A stretch of DNA of 35,869 nt. Source: Cupriavidus basilensis. GTDB lineage: Bacteria; Pseudomonadota; Gammaproteobacteria; Burkholderiales; Burkholderiaceae. The stretch is taken from positions 1 through 35,869 of the forward strand of contig NZ_JARJLM010000128.1 of NCBI RefSeq assembly GCF_029335485.1, read 5' to 3'. The notes beneath the pieces are model-generated. The model ran no database searches and had not been told where the DNA came from. It saw only the letters and a list, made by a program, of their open reading frames with translations. This document shows, one piece after another, positions 1-9,227 of this stretch (position 1 is its first letter; each line of letters begins with the position of its first letter). Both the position numbers and the translations under genes were made by a program.

Positions 1-6
1 CACTAG

Positions 7-282
7 AAGCGCCTGGCCGAGGTCGGCGGCGGGCATGTCCTGCCCGGAAGCCCCGCATACGTCCTTGGCGTGCGAGATGCCATTGCCGATGCATATCTCG
101 GCAAACTGCAGCCGCATGCGCACAGCAGGCTCAACTTGCACTAACCGGCGATCTCCCATAGCGACGGGGTCACGCCCGCCGAACACGCCGGCCTGGTGCG
201 GCCGCTGGAGGTGGTTCGCACCCACACCGGCCACACGCTGCGTGTGGCCGACTTCCTGCTGGCCGGGCGGAACGCAGGCTAG
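7..282 (+). pseudogene. Unidentified gene remnant at the window edge
   Basis: One reading frame gives protein-like text on both sides of an in-frame TAA near position 147: an upstream stretch with RLAEVGGGHVLPGSPAYVLG and a downstream stretch with VRPLEVVRTHTGHTLRVADF, ending at TAG 280-282. It lacks a plausible start with a ribosome site, is interrupted, and begins at or before the window edge. I do not recognise the family. It is best read as a decayed gene tail, and it could be chance frame content. Confidence 0.25.
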
Positions 283-412
283 TGCAGCGGTTTCGACCTG
301 ACTAATCTCTGGCGGCTGGAAAGCGCGGGTGCTTGCTGAGTGCGTCACCTGCTGCCCGGCCTTGTCAGAGGATTGGCCGGGGTGTGTCACGAACGCAGGC
401 GAGAGCCTGGCT

Positions 413-736
413 TCAGTCTGCGTTGCCGGACATCCCAAGCACCTCGATGACCACCCGAGCGGCGCAATCGTTCAGGACGAAGTCTCGGTTTGCGAGCATT
501 GCCGCCTTGTCGAAGACGCTGCGGTTTCCGCTTGCGGCCGGTTCCGCCGCGAGAACGGCGAGCGCGCGTCGTTCGGGGTGGCCGATGGCCGATACTGCCG
601 GCGCATGCACCGTATGCCTGAAAGCAGTCAAAGGACAATGACCGCTCGCGATTGCCGCCCCAAGAGCTAAATTTCTTCTGTTGATTGCCGTTACACATGC
701 AACGGCCGCCAACAGCAACAGCATCTTGAGGATCAT
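413..736 (-). pseudogene. Possible CopD-like membrane protein C-terminal remnant
   Basis: The minus frame begins MILKMLLLLAAVACVTAINR, which resembles a late transmembrane helix of CopD-type copper-resistance membrane proteins (helix followed by an N-R loop). It ends with VVIEVLGMSGNAD, similar to the last helix of that family. The central part is hydrophilic and does not fit a CopD protein, as expected after compensating frameshifts. It starts without upstream CopD sequence, so at most it is a decayed C-terminal fragment. The assignment rests on remembered family appearance only and is weak. Confidence 0.3.
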
Positions 737-1955
737 GCAACATCCACCAGTCAGAAGAAGAATTCAATCTCTCCCGCTGAAGTGGATGGCCTGCGTCCTC
801 ATCGTCTGCCAAAGCGCAATGCTGGCGGGCTGCGGCGATTACGGCCCGGATATGAAAGCCGAACTCGCCGGAAAGCTCTCGAATCAATGGCAGGTCAGAG
901 GCCTACAGATCAAGGCGTGGGAAATTGTGCGCCGGGAACCTCGGCAATGGCATTACCGCTTCACCGCGACGGTTCTCCCTACTGAGGATTTGTACAAAAA
1001 AATCGGGACCTTGAACAATACCGCGGTCCTGGTGCCAGCCGCCCAGAAGGGCGAAGTGGAATCCCTGTCCGGAACCGCGGATGCCAGATTCGACGGGGAA
1101 AGCTGGCGCAGTCAGTTCGATTTCGACCGTGCCGCTGCATTCTTTGACGGTGCGCCGAAGACCGCCCATGGCGCGAATATCGTCATCGTGGGCAATCCGG
1201 GCTTTCATGCATTCCTCGCATCGGCGGAGACAGAGCTCCAGAAAAGAGAAGAGAAGCTTGGCAACGATGAAGCCTTGTTCTCCCAAAGAACCGGTGAATG
1301 GGATGCGTCGAACAATGCGTTCAAGGAAAGCGTCCAGCAAATCCAAAACGACCTCGAGTCCGAACAGAAGCAGTTGCAGCAGGAGCAACTGAACATCAGA
1401 TCGAGCGTCGGACGGGAGGTGCAGGCAGCCAGTCTGGGGCTGCAAGCCGAAATGCGCGAAAGACTGGATGGGCACAGGAAAGATCTTGACGCGCGCAACG
1501 CGACGCTGACGCAAGCCTATCGCGCAAAAATGCAGGCATTGCAGGCGCAGTACCGGGACATGCAGAGCCAGCGCCTGTCCCGTGACGAGTACAGCGAAAG
1601 GAGCCGTCAGCTTCGCGAGCAGGAGTCGGCAATACAGAAGCAGTATCGCGAACAGCTCGACCTGGCCCGCGACACTTACTCGAGCCGCGTGAAAGCCACG
1701 CAACAGGAATTCGACGCGCGCCGCGCAAGGCTCCAGGATGACATCACGAGCGACGTGACGGCCAATGTCGAAAGGTCGGGCGCGGCGCTACAAGAAAAGC
1801 GCGCGCGGCAACAAGGCAGTCTTCAGACTTCTCAAGACCAGCTGATGGATCAGCGCAACAAACTCGAGAAATTATCTTCCGACGTGCAGAGCCAGAAAGC
1901 CGAGCTTGCCCAGCAGCGTCAGCTGCTCGAGCAGCTCAAGACACAAGCGAACTGA
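735..1955 (+). CDS. Predicted lipoprotein with long C-terminal coiled coil
   Basis: Protein of about 406 residues when started at ATG 735; a TTG at 681 and an ATG at 786 are alternatives, and none has a strong ribosome site. A basic N-terminus (RRR), a hydrophobic stretch and a lipobox ending LAGC put a lipidated Cys at about residue 33, so an envelope-anchored lipoprotein is likely. A globular section of about 150 residues (WQVRGLQIKAW, FDGESWRSQFDFDR) follows. The last 220 residues or so are a charged Gln/Glu/Arg-rich coiled coil with almost no Gly or Pro. I know of no function; the layout recalls uncharacterised DUF1202-type envelope proteins, but I cannot confirm that. The next gene starts 21 bp downstream on the same strand, so the two are probably co-transcribed. 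Confidence 0.8.
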   Translation: MQHPPVRRRIQSLPLKWMACVLIVCQSAMLAGCGDYGPDMKAELAGKLSNQWQVRGLQIKAWEIVRREPRQWHYRFTATVLPTEDLYKKIGTLNNTAVLVPAAQKGEVESLSGTADARFDGESWRSQFDFDRAAAFFDGAPKTAHGANIVIVGNPGFHAFLASAETELQKREEKLGNDEALFSQRTGEWDASNNAFKESVQQIQNDLESEQKQLQQEQLNIRSSVGREVQAASLGLQAEMRERLDGHRKDLDARNATLTQAYRAKMQALQAQYRDMQSQRLSRDEYSERSRQLREQESAIQKQYREQLDLARDTYSSRVKATQQEFDARRARLQDDITSDVTANVERSGAALQEKRARQQGSLQTSQDQLMDQRNKLEKLSSDVQSQKAELAQQRQLLEQLKTQAN

Positions 1956-1976
1956 TCGGCCTTTTCGGAACGTCTC

Positions 1977-4520
1977 ATGCTACAAATCATCATCGGCTTT
2001 TTTCTCCTGTGCATGGCGCTGGCGTTGTTGGGCAAGATTGTGCCCCTCGCGCTAAAGATTGCAGCGGCGCTGGCGGGCATCGCACTTGCCGTCGTGGTAG
2101 GGGTGCCCGTGGCAATCGGCATGGGCATCGAACGGCTAGCGCGCAAGAACAACCGCCGGCCCATGGCCAGCGGGATAGCGATGGTCATAGGCTGCGCCGT
2201 GGCGGTCTGGGTGGCGTATGACGGTTACGGCTGGATATCGGGACTTGGAATCGACAGCCTCAAATACCTGGTTCCTGCATTGCTGCCCATCCTTATCCAT
2301 GTGCAGCACAAACGCCGGCTGGCAGCCGAGCGCGATGGCCTCGAGATCAGCCTGCCGGCGCAGAAGGCCGACCTCACCTATCAGTTGTTCTTCAGCGCAA
2401 TCAGCCTCTGGCTGTTCTCTGTCATCGTACAGGCCTTCTTTCCCGCGCTGGTGACACTGGTATTCTCGCGATCATCCACCGTGTGGTGGTTTGACCTGGG
2501 ATATTGCGTGGCTTCCTGCCTGGTCATGGTCGCAGCCATTGTCTTTGAGAAGGGCTATGCCGACGTAATACGGGGCATCAAGACCACGATCGCAGGCAAC
2601 AAGAAGGCGCTTAACCTGACCGCGACGATCGCGGCGCTTCACAAGGGTTCTTCCCAGGTCGACGCCGACGATGTCGAAACCATCGTCCTCGGGGTGGCAA
2701 ATGTGGCCAACAATGCGGGCCTGGTCGAGCTCTTCGAGCTTTGCGGCGAGATCTGGTTGTTCGACAAGGCTTGCCACGATACCGCGCTCACGCAATACCG
2801 GGCATTGCTGGAACAGGAACTGCGTCATCACCGCGATGTGGCCAGGCAGCGCATCGGCGATTACTTTCCTGTGCCACAGGCAGAAGCGCAAGACTATTTC
2901 GATCGATACCTCGATTTCGTGGAGCAATGCGATTTCGATGATGGCTCCTATATCGTCACGCATGGCCGGAAAGACGAATTGAACTGCTGCAGCTCATGCG
3001 GCCTGGTGCGTGAGCACGGCGGTGCCAGGAATGATGAATGGTACTGCTCGCCCATTTGCCATGAGACGGAGCAGATCTGCACATCGATCAAAGACAAGCC
3101 ACTCAGCGAGTTTTTGAGCGACGCTTCGTCGACCGGCTTTCTTGTGATCGAAATGGGTGGGGCCTGGTCGCAGAACCATAAGATGGTTGCCGCCGGGGGG
3201 CAGGGGCATGGCTTCGCAGCCGAAAGGGCGAATACCATGCATGACAGGCTCGCAGGGAAATCCGCCAAGGTGATTGGCGACGACAATGCAAAGAATGGCG
3301 CAGACCGCCTGGTGAATGGACAAGAGATCCAGACGAAATATTGCAGCACCGGCGCGCGCAGTATCGGCAGTGCCTTCGATAACAAAGGCGATGGCACCTT
3401 CCGCTACTTCGATTCGGACGGCAAGCCCATGCCTATCGAGGTGCCGCGAGACCAGTACGATCAAGCTGTCAAGACAATGAAAGGCAAGATCGAGCAAGGA
3501 AAAGTGCCAGGCGTTACGGATCCCGCGCAGGCAAAGGACCTTGTCGTCAAGGGCCACTTGACCTACGAGCAGGCAAAGAGCATCACGCGCTTCGGCACCT
3601 TCGACTCGGTCAAATACGACGTGCAGGAGGGCGCTATCGTCAGCATCGGTGCCGGCGGCATCAGCTTCGCCGTCACGGCGACGATTTCCTACCTGAATAC
3701 CAATGACACAAAGAAGTCCTTGCAAGCTGCCTGCATACAGGGCGGCAAGACCTTCGGCAAGACACTGGTCGTCTATGTGGGTACGCAACAGCTGCATCGG
3801 CTGGCCACGGTGCAGGCGGCGGTGAAGTACATCGAGGTGGGCAGAATCTCCAAGCCCATGGCTGAAGCGCTCCAGAAGAGCATGGGGGTGAGCAGCCGCA
3901 ACCAGCTCAATCACGCTCTTCGCGGAACCGTCGTGGCATCGCTGGTCATCGTGGCGGTGTCATCGGGACCTGACTTGCTCAAGATGATCCGCGGCTGCAT
4001 GTCGGGCGCCCAATTCACCAAGAACCTGGCCGTCACGGCAAGCAGCACGGCAGGAGGCGCCGTAGGGGCCATCGCCGGCGGCGCTATCGGCGCGTCCTTC
4101 GGGCCGGTCGGCATCTGGGTCGGCAAATTCGCCGGCGGCTTCATTGGTGGCGCGATCGCCGGCACCGTGACCAACTCGATCGCCAAGAGCCTGATGAAGG
4201 AAGACGGGGAGAGGATGCTGGAAATCGTCCAGCGACAAGTTGAATACCTGGCCGTGCTATTCATGCTGACCGAACGCGAGGTGGAGAGCCTGAGTGCCAA
4301 CCTTAACAATGTGATCACCGCGAAGGCGCTCGAAGTCATGTACGCCAGCACTTCGCACAAGGCATTTGCCAATATGCTGGTCAAGCCCGTCGTGGTCGGC
4401 ATCGTCAAGCAGCGGCCGGTCCTGAGTTATGACGTCAACGATGTCCTTGAGTCCTTCGACGGCAAGCCGCTGATTTCGAATGCGGCAAACGATGAGATGT
4501 TGGCCGAAGCGGCTGCCTAG
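1977..4520 (+). CDS. Large membrane protein with Cys motif, nuclease-like domain and glycine-zipper C-terminus
   Basis: 847 residues, ATG 1977, with GGAA a few bases upstream. Visible layout: hydrophobic helices at about 2-50, 64-82 and 95-108, then 135-165 and 172-190. A mainly helical soluble region runs from about 195 to 325. A Cys cluster at C338-xx-C341 and C357-xxx-C361 looks like a zinc-binding module. A segment at about 405-545 contains GHGFAAERAN, DDNAKNGADRLVNG and IQTKYC; the D443...Q452-x-K454 pattern resembles PD-(D/E)XK-type nuclease cores. The rest is hydrophobic, with a Gly/Ala-rich zipper at about 690-735 (GGAVGAIAGGAIGASFGPVG). The 405-545 segment looks like a domain found in uncharacterised proteins of many bacteria, from memory only. 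Function is unknown; a membrane-anchored nuclease or effector is a hypothesis. It probably forms an operon with the lipoprotein gene. Confidence 0.85.
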   Translation: MLQIIIGFFLLCMALALLGKIVPLALKIAAALAGIALAVVVGVPVAIGMGIERLARKNNRRPMASGIAMVIGCAVAVWVAYDGYGWISGLGIDSLKYLVPALLPILIHVQHKRRLAAERDGLEISLPAQKADLTYQLFFSAISLWLFSVIVQAFFPALVTLVFSRSSTVWWFDLGYCVASCLVMVAAIVFEKGYADVIRGIKTTIAGNKKALNLTATIAALHKGSSQVDADDVETIVLGVANVANNAGLVELFELCGEIWLFDKACHDTALTQYRALLEQELRHHRDVARQRIGDYFPVPQAEAQDYFDRYLDFVEQCDFDDGSYIVTHGRKDELNCCSSCGLVREHGGARNDEWYCSPICHETEQICTSIKDKPLSEFLSDASSTGFLVIEMGGAWSQNHKMVAAGGQGHGFAAERANTMHDRLAGKSAKVIGDDNAKNGADRLVNGQEIQTKYCSTGARSIGSAFDNKGDGTFRYFDSDGKPMPIEVPRDQYDQAVKTMKGKIEQGKVPGVTDPAQAKDLVVKGHLTYEQAKSITRFGTFDSVKYDVQEGAIVSIGAGGISFAVTATISYLNTNDTKKSLQAACIQGGKTFGKTLVVYVGTQQLHRLATVQAAVKYIEVGRISKPMAEALQKSMGVSSRNQLNHALRGTVVASLVIVAVSSGPDLLKMIRGCMSGAQFTKNLAVTASSTAGGAVGAIAGGAIGASFGPVGIWVGKFAGGFIGGAIAGTVTNSIAKSLMKEDGERMLEIVQRQVEYLAVLFMLTEREVESLSANLNNVITAKALEVMYASTSHKAFANMLVKPVVVGIVKQRPVLSYDVNDVLESFDGKPLISNAANDEMLAEAAA

Positions 4521-4776
4521 ATTGATCGGCGCTGGATAGCAGAACATCGACCATTTGTGCATCGCACACATTCGGTGTGCACGGTAAGCGCCGGCTGCGC
4601 TTGGGAAGATCTCAGATCGTGTCGTCGGTCTCGGACGCTCTGAACAGGGGATTGATCGCCTCCAGGACTTCTGCAGTCCCGACAATCCGAGTGCCCTCGG
4701 CGCAAGCAGGCATTCCTTTCAAGCTTCAGTCCGATCCGGCAGCACTTTGCCCTGAAACGCGCAGACCAGGCGCGCT

Positions 4777-5631
4777 GTGGCCGGGCTTGCCGTGCTGCTT
4801 GCCGTGATGGTGATTCCCTGGCGCGGCACCCTGCGCGCGCCGGCCGTGCTCAGCGCGAGCCAGAGCCAGTCGCTCTACGCGGCCCAGCCCGGCTACGTGA
4901 GCGGCGCCGCGGTGCATGCCGGGCAGGCAGTGGCCGCCGGTCAGTTGCTGGCGCAGCTGGTGTCGCCGGACCTGGACTACCGCTTGGCCGCCGCGCAGGC
5001 GCAAGCACAGCAATTGCGCTGGCAGGTCGAGCAGCAGCCATTTGCCACCAAGCTGCGCGAGGAGGGCGATGTGCTGCGCCGCCGCTGGGCCGCCGCCCAG
5101 GCGGAAGTGGCGGGTCTTTCCGAAGAGCGCAAGCGCCTGGAGGTGCGCGCGCCGTTTGCAGGGCGCGTGGTGAATGCCAACCTGCTCCTCGCCGATGGCG
5201 CGTGGCTGGCGCGCGGCGAGCCGCTTTACCATATCGTCGGCCAGGATAGCGAGCTGAAAGCGGAAGCCTTCATCGGCGAGCAGGACCATGCCGCGCTCAC
5301 CGCCGGCAGCAGCGGCGTCTTCGTCGCCAACCTGCCGGAGTTCGGCTCGGTGCGCTGCGCCACCGCGCACACGGACCAGGTCAACGTAGCCGGCCTCGAG
5401 CAACGCACGCTGGCCAGCCTCTACGGCGGCCCCATCGCGGTCACGCGCAGCCAGCACAATGGACTGGCGCCGACCACGGCCATCTTCCGCGTGCGCTTGT
5501 CGCATTGCGACCCGCTGCCGCTGACGCGGGAATTGCCGGGTACCGTGCTGCTGGCACGCCAGCGCCATAGCCTGGCCGGCGATGCCTGGACTGCGCTGCT
5601 CGGTCTGATGCAGCGTGAACGCGGCCTTTGA
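4777..5631 (+). pseudogene. N-terminally truncated HlyD-type periplasmic adaptor
   Basis: The frame opens at GTG 4777 just downstream of an in-frame TGA (4753-4755). It encodes one transmembrane helix (AGLAVLLAVMVIPW), a biotinyl-lipoyl half (AAQPGYVSGAAVHAGQAVAA), a short helical hairpin (LDYRLAAAQAQAQQLRWQVE), the second half-lipoyl motif (EVRAPFAGRVVNANLLLADG) and a beta-barrel section with IGEQD. In the family this helix-lipoyl-barrel unit is often the C-terminal half of a protein of about 700 residues whose N-terminus is a membrane M50-type peptidase domain. Nothing upstream in 4521-4776 encodes that half, no partner transporter is adjacent, and no good ribosome site precedes GTG 4777. 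I read it as the surviving 3' end of a deleted gene, though a short functional adaptor cannot be excluded. The 256 bp before it hold no recognised gene. Confidence 0.6.
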
Positions 5632-6203
5632 TCGCGCAGCCCGGCGCGAAGAGCCAGATTCCGCACAGCATGCTCATCTCGCTGAACCGACGTGCGACAC
5701 CGACCAGCGCCGGTCGTCTCCTGCCCACAACAGCCTTTCAACATTCCGGCGAGAGGACGTTCGTTTTCCGGGCGACCCGATGATCGGGAATAGAGCGTGG
5801 CAAGACATCGCACCATAGATCGACAACAACACACGATTACCGCCGCAGCCACCCGTACACCGCGATTCGCAAGTCGACGCCCCTGGTTGTCAAGACGCTG
5901 TTTTGGGCACCGTTAGTACCAGCCCCTTCTGGCCGGAGCCGCGCACTTTCGGCTAGTTCTTCGGCACAAAGCCTGAAGTCCGGAAAACCGATCGGTCCAC
6001 TTTGTCAGCCCGATGGACACCAGTGATCGTCCCATGTTCGCTGGTTGTCTGTAAGCGCACTGGCTCCCCCATAAAGTATTTTCTCCTGTGCTATAGTCTC
6101 TGCACTCATGTGACTGGCGCATACAGATAGAGCACTATCGGGGAGCATGAGGTTGCTGGCCGCCGCGCGCCTGGGCATTGCCTACTATCCTTGGAGATGG
6201 GTT
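5632..6203. other. Gene-poor spacer upstream of the LysE-type gene
   Basis: No frame on either strand gives recognisable protein. Near its right end a TATAGT at 6092-6097 could be the -10 element of the exporter gene, but no convincing -35 hexamer sits 16-18 bp upstream. The stretch continues the decayed accessory DNA that begins left of the HlyD remnant. Confidence 0.4.
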
Positions 6204-6836
6204 ATGCCTGATTTCGAAAATATTTTCATGTTCGCTCTTGTGGCGTTGGGAATGGTTTTAACGCCAGGGCCGAACATGGTTTATCTGATTTCCCGCTCAA
6301 TTTGCCAAGGTAGACGCGCAGGCCTCATTTCGTTGGGAGGCGTTGCTCTGGGCTTTGTGTTCTATATGCTCTGTGCAGCATTCGGAATCACAGCTTTCGT
6401 ATTTGCCGTACCTTACGCTTACGACACGCTTCGCTTCGGCGGCGCTTTGTACCTTCTATATCTTGCCTGGCAAGCGGTCAAACCGGGCGGACGGTCCGCG
6501 TTTGCAGTACGTGACCTACCGGTCGATACCCCAAGGAAGCTCTTTGGCATGGGGTTTATCACCAACCTGGCGAATCCCAAGATCGCCGTCATGTATCTGT
6601 CTCTGCTTCCCCAATTCATTACGGCAGGACACGGCAGTGTGCTTACGCAATCGCTGGCGCTCGGCAGCGTTCAGATTTCGATCAGCCTCGCTGTGAATGC
6701 ATTGATCATAGTGACGGCCGGGTCGATATCTACCTTCCTGTCGGGACGCCCGCTATGGCTATCGGTGCAGCGCTGGCTGATGGGAGGCGTTCTTACAGGT
6801 CTGGCGGTGCGGATGGCATACGAATCCAAGAAATAG
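6204..6836 (+). CDS. LysE/RhtB-family amino-acid exporter
   Basis: 210 residues from ATG 6204, chosen because GGAG lies 8 bp upstream; an upstream in-frame start at 6147 would add a non-conserved tail. Family members are inner-membrane exporters of amino acids or their analogues with about six helices. Visible features are the N-terminal helix followed by the family signature LTPGPNMVYLISRSICQG (residues 18-35), Gly-rich helix 2 (SLGGVALGF), a helix with GALYLLYLAWQA, the central GMGFITNLANPKIAVMYLSL block, and two C-terminal helices. Length and motif order match the family. The exported substrate cannot be told from sequence. The gene stands alone and is convergent with the DUF885 gene. Confidence 0.9.
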   Translation: MPDFENIFMFALVALGMVLTPGPNMVYLISRSICQGRRAGLISLGGVALGFVFYMLCAAFGITAFVFAVPYAYDTLRFGGALYLLYLAWQAVKPGGRSAFAVRDLPVDTPRKLFGMGFITNLANPKIAVMYLSLLPQFITAGHGSVLTQSLALGSVQISISLAVNALIIVTAGSISTFLSGRPLWLSVQRWLMGGVLTGLAVRMAYESKK

Positions 6837-6838
6837 CG

Positions 6839-6867
6839 TCACCTTGCCAATACGTCGGCGAAGGTGA
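6839..6867. terminator. Possible bidirectional hairpin between convergent genes
   Basis: TCACCTT-GCC at 6839-6848 pairs with GGC-G-AAGGTGA at 6857-6867, giving about 10 bp with one bulged G and an 8-nt loop. It sits 2 bp after the exporter stop and before the end of the convergent DUF885 gene, where a shared terminator would be expected. No U-tract follows on either strand, so it may not be an intrinsic terminator. Confidence 0.35.
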
Positions 6868-6929
6868 AGAACATTTCATTGGTTCCGAGGGAAACACCGC
6901 GCCTCAACCCTGCTCGCACCGCGGCACGC

Positions 6930-8777
6930 TTAGCGAATCCCTATCTGGTCGAGCGAGACATCGGGAATGCCAGTCTCGCTCGACTCACCCCGCACCTTCT
7001 GCCGCGCGGCAATCCATTGGTCCATCTTGCGTTCCAGCAGGTCTAGTGGCATGACGCCATCTTTGAGAACCTCGTCGTGAAATTCACGAATGTCAAAGGC
7101 ATGGCCAAGCCGGGCCTGTGCCCGATCCCGCAGCGCCAGGATCTTTAGCTGCCCGATCTTGTAGCTGAGCGCCTGTCCGGGCCAGGACATATAGCGTTCC
7201 ACTTCACGACGCGTGTTGGCGTCCGATCCACCACCATGGCTGTGCAGGTAGTCGATTGCCTCTTGCTTTGTCCAGCCCTTTTCGTGCAGGCCTACATCCA
7301 CCACCAGCCGTGCCGAACGCAGCAATTCTTGCTGCAGCATGTCAAGCTGGTCATGCCGTGTAGCGTACACCCCCAATTCACTGCCCAGACTTTCTGCGTA
7401 CAGCGCCCACCCTTCACCAAACGCGCTGTACCAGAGCTTCCTCCGAAACAGCGGCAGTGACTTATTCTCAATCTGCAGTGCTATTTGCATATGGTGACCC
7501 GGGACGACCTCATGAAGGAAGAGGCTCTGCGAGACCGAGGCACTGCCGTTGCCGCCATACACCGAAGCGGCGTTGAGGTAGAAAATTCCCGGACGCGAGC
7601 CGTCAGTTGGCGGAAAGATATAGCTCGATGACATCGACTGCTGCCGGTAGGCCTCTATCGCCCGGATCTCGTAGCCTGTCGTTGGGAGGCGTCCGAACAC
7701 TCCGGACAGCACGGCATTCACTTTTGCGCCGGTTTCCCGATAGGCTGCCAACAGACTCTCGGCATCGGTATAGGCGGGCAGTGGCGCTTCCCCGCTTGCA
7801 ATGATCTCCGTGCGCAGCCGGTGGATCTCTTGCTGGATGCGCTGTACCTCAGCTTGGCCAGTGCGGTAAATCTGGTCAGGCTCCAAGTCCAGTGTGGTCG
7901 AACGCTTCACGGCACTGCGGTACATCTCGTTGCCGCCCGGTAGTGCCCCAATGCCCGCACTCGTGCGGCATGCAGGCAGATATTCGTCCCGGATAAAAGT
8001 TCGCAGTCGCTGGTACGCCGGGATGAGCTTCGATTCGATCGCCATCGAATATTGCACGGTAAGCGAGTTCCGGCTCGCCTCGTCGAAATCCGATGGGAAC
8101 TGCCGGATAGGTTGATAGAACATGCTCAGGTCGGCACGCTTCACAATCTGTGCTTCCAACTGGGCTAGCACCGGGATCATCAGATCGCGCGGTTGCGTCA
8201 TTTCCTGCCGCATCCCCTCACGCATATTGGCGATTGCGGTATCGGTCCAGACGACGAAGCCGTCGATCCGCTTCAGGAAGTCCTCATAGTTGCGCACCGT
8301 CTTGAACGGGTGGCTGCCCTTGCCAGAGCCGATCACCGGAAATGCGGCAGGCCAGCCGCCGGCCGGATTGATCGGCATCAGATACCAGCGAAAGCGCTCT
8401 TGCTCGATACACTCGTCTAACCGCCGCCGGAAGATTTCGACGCTCAAGATCTCCTGCCGTGAAAGCTCCGCTTGGGGAATCTCCTTTACCGCCGTCAGGT
8501 AACGCCGGCACAAGGCGGTCAAGTTGCGTCGATATTCTTCGCTGAGATCGTTGGCAAAGACGCTGTCGTACTTGCGCACGCCGGAATCGCTTGCGCTGAA
8601 CGGGTTATATGGCGCAGTATCGTTTGCGTACGAGCGAAACAACCTGTCGAGCTGCCCCGACGGTGAGCTGGCACTCCAGGTGCAGCCGGTCGTAGCAAGT
8701 GCCAGCGCAAGCCATGCCAAGCGATGCTTCACCACGAGCAATCCTTGGCCATTGCGACAACCACGAAGCCATCCCAT
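6930..8777 (-). CDS. DUF885-family metallopeptidase-like lipoprotein
   Basis: 615 residues from ATG 8777, chosen because GGGGGAG lies about 6 bp upstream; a GTG at 8790-8792 is less likely. A hydrophobic segment (HRLAWLALALATTGC) ends in a lipobox with Cys at about residue 32, predicting a lipid-anchored envelope protein. The body matches DUF885 proteins: GIGALPGGNEMYRSAVKRST and DLEPDQIYRTGQAEVQRIQ, then the metal-binding HEVVPGHH (HExxxPGHH, His about 422) followed by GEGWALYAESLG, which supplies the likely third ligand. Members are thought to be zinc carboxypeptidase-like enzymes with thermolysin-type helices, but few are characterised. All key residues are present and the length is normal. 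No operon partner is adjacent. Confidence 0.9.
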   Translation of the reverse strand: MGWLRGCRNGQGLLVVKHRLAWLALALATTGCTWSASSPSGQLDRLFRSYANDTAPYNPFSASDSGVRKYDSVFANDLSEEYRRNLTALCRRYLTAVKEIPQAELSRQEILSVEIFRRRLDECIEQERFRWYLMPINPAGGWPAAFPVIGSGKGSHPFKTVRNYEDFLKRIDGFVVWTDTAIANMREGMRQEMTQPRDLMIPVLAQLEAQIVKRADLSMFYQPIRQFPSDFDEASRNSLTVQYSMAIESKLIPAYQRLRTFIRDEYLPACRTSAGIGALPGGNEMYRSAVKRSTTLDLEPDQIYRTGQAEVQRIQQEIHRLRTEIIASGEAPLPAYTDAESLLAAYRETGAKVNAVLSGVFGRLPTTGYEIRAIEAYRQQSMSSSYIFPPTDGSRPGIFYLNAASVYGGNGSASVSQSLFLHEVVPGHHMQIALQIENKSLPLFRRKLWYSAFGEGWALYAESLGSELGVYATRHDQLDMLQQELLRSARLVVDVGLHEKGWTKQEAIDYLHSHGGGSDANTRREVERYMSWPGQALSYKIGQLKILALRDRAQARLGHAFDIREFHDEVLKDGVMPLDLLERKMDQWIAARQKVRGESSETGIPDVSLDQIGIR

Positions 8778-9227
8778 ATGGTTCTCCCCCACTCCGGGTG
8801 CAGTAGCTGCAGAATCGAGCAGGATAGCGGGGCCATCACCAGTGCACTCTAGGTAGAAACCTTAGCGTATCGGCAAAGGGCCGAGTCGAATCGTATAGCC
8901 GTGACAATCGACAAGGCCTCGGCATTGAACCCATCCCGGCATTTCATTTTCAGAAGCGGACGCCCACATGCCGGTGACGGCCGCTACCAGAGATTCAAAA
9001 GTACCCAATTCTCGGCCGGATTGGCTTCGCACATGCCGAATGGCGGCGCATCTTCCAGCCAGTATGGATCTGGTCCGCGCGGAAGATGTCAACGATATCG
9101 CTGCTGCCCGCTGACGCGGTGGCCCTCCAGCATGGCACGAGGCAAGACAATTCTCGATATTATTTCACTTTCGTGAAATAATATTCAGGCCGCTCCTCGC
9201 AGGAGTTCCAGTCCATTCGGGTTGCAC
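8778..9227. other. Spacer between the DUF885 gene and the XRE gene
   Basis: About 450 bp with no gene I can support. A minus-strand open stretch at 8862-9092 gives NEMPGWVQCRGLVDCHGY, which reads protein-like but has no recognisable family or start signal, so it may be a remnant. The right end holds the AT-rich palindrome described separately. Confidence 0.4.
9157..9184. promoter_or_regulatory. Perfect 12-bp inverted repeat, likely XRE operator
   Basis: Arms ATATTATTTCAC (9157-9168) and GTGAAATAATAT (9173-9184) are exact reverse complements separated by TTTC. The element is strikingly AT-rich within GC-rich DNA and lies 44 bp before the XRE regulator start. HTH antitoxin-type regulators commonly bind such palindromes over their own promoter, so autoregulation is inferred. 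It could also overlap the -10 region, since ATAATATT resembles one. Confidence 0.7.

Noticed and set aside
387-887. A 166-codon minus-strand frame overlapping the start of the lipoprotein gene
   Set aside because: Arg/Gly-rich and without motifs; it shadows the lipoprotein gene on one side and remnant DNA on the other.
4564-4580. Hairpin GCACAC-N5-GTGTGC after the large membrane-protein gene as a terminator
   Set aside because: The stem is only 6 bp and no U-tract follows.
5913-6122. Minus-strand 69-codon frame in the spacer before the LysE-type gene
   Set aside because: Some protein-like text, but no start signal and no recognisable family in this or adjacent frames.
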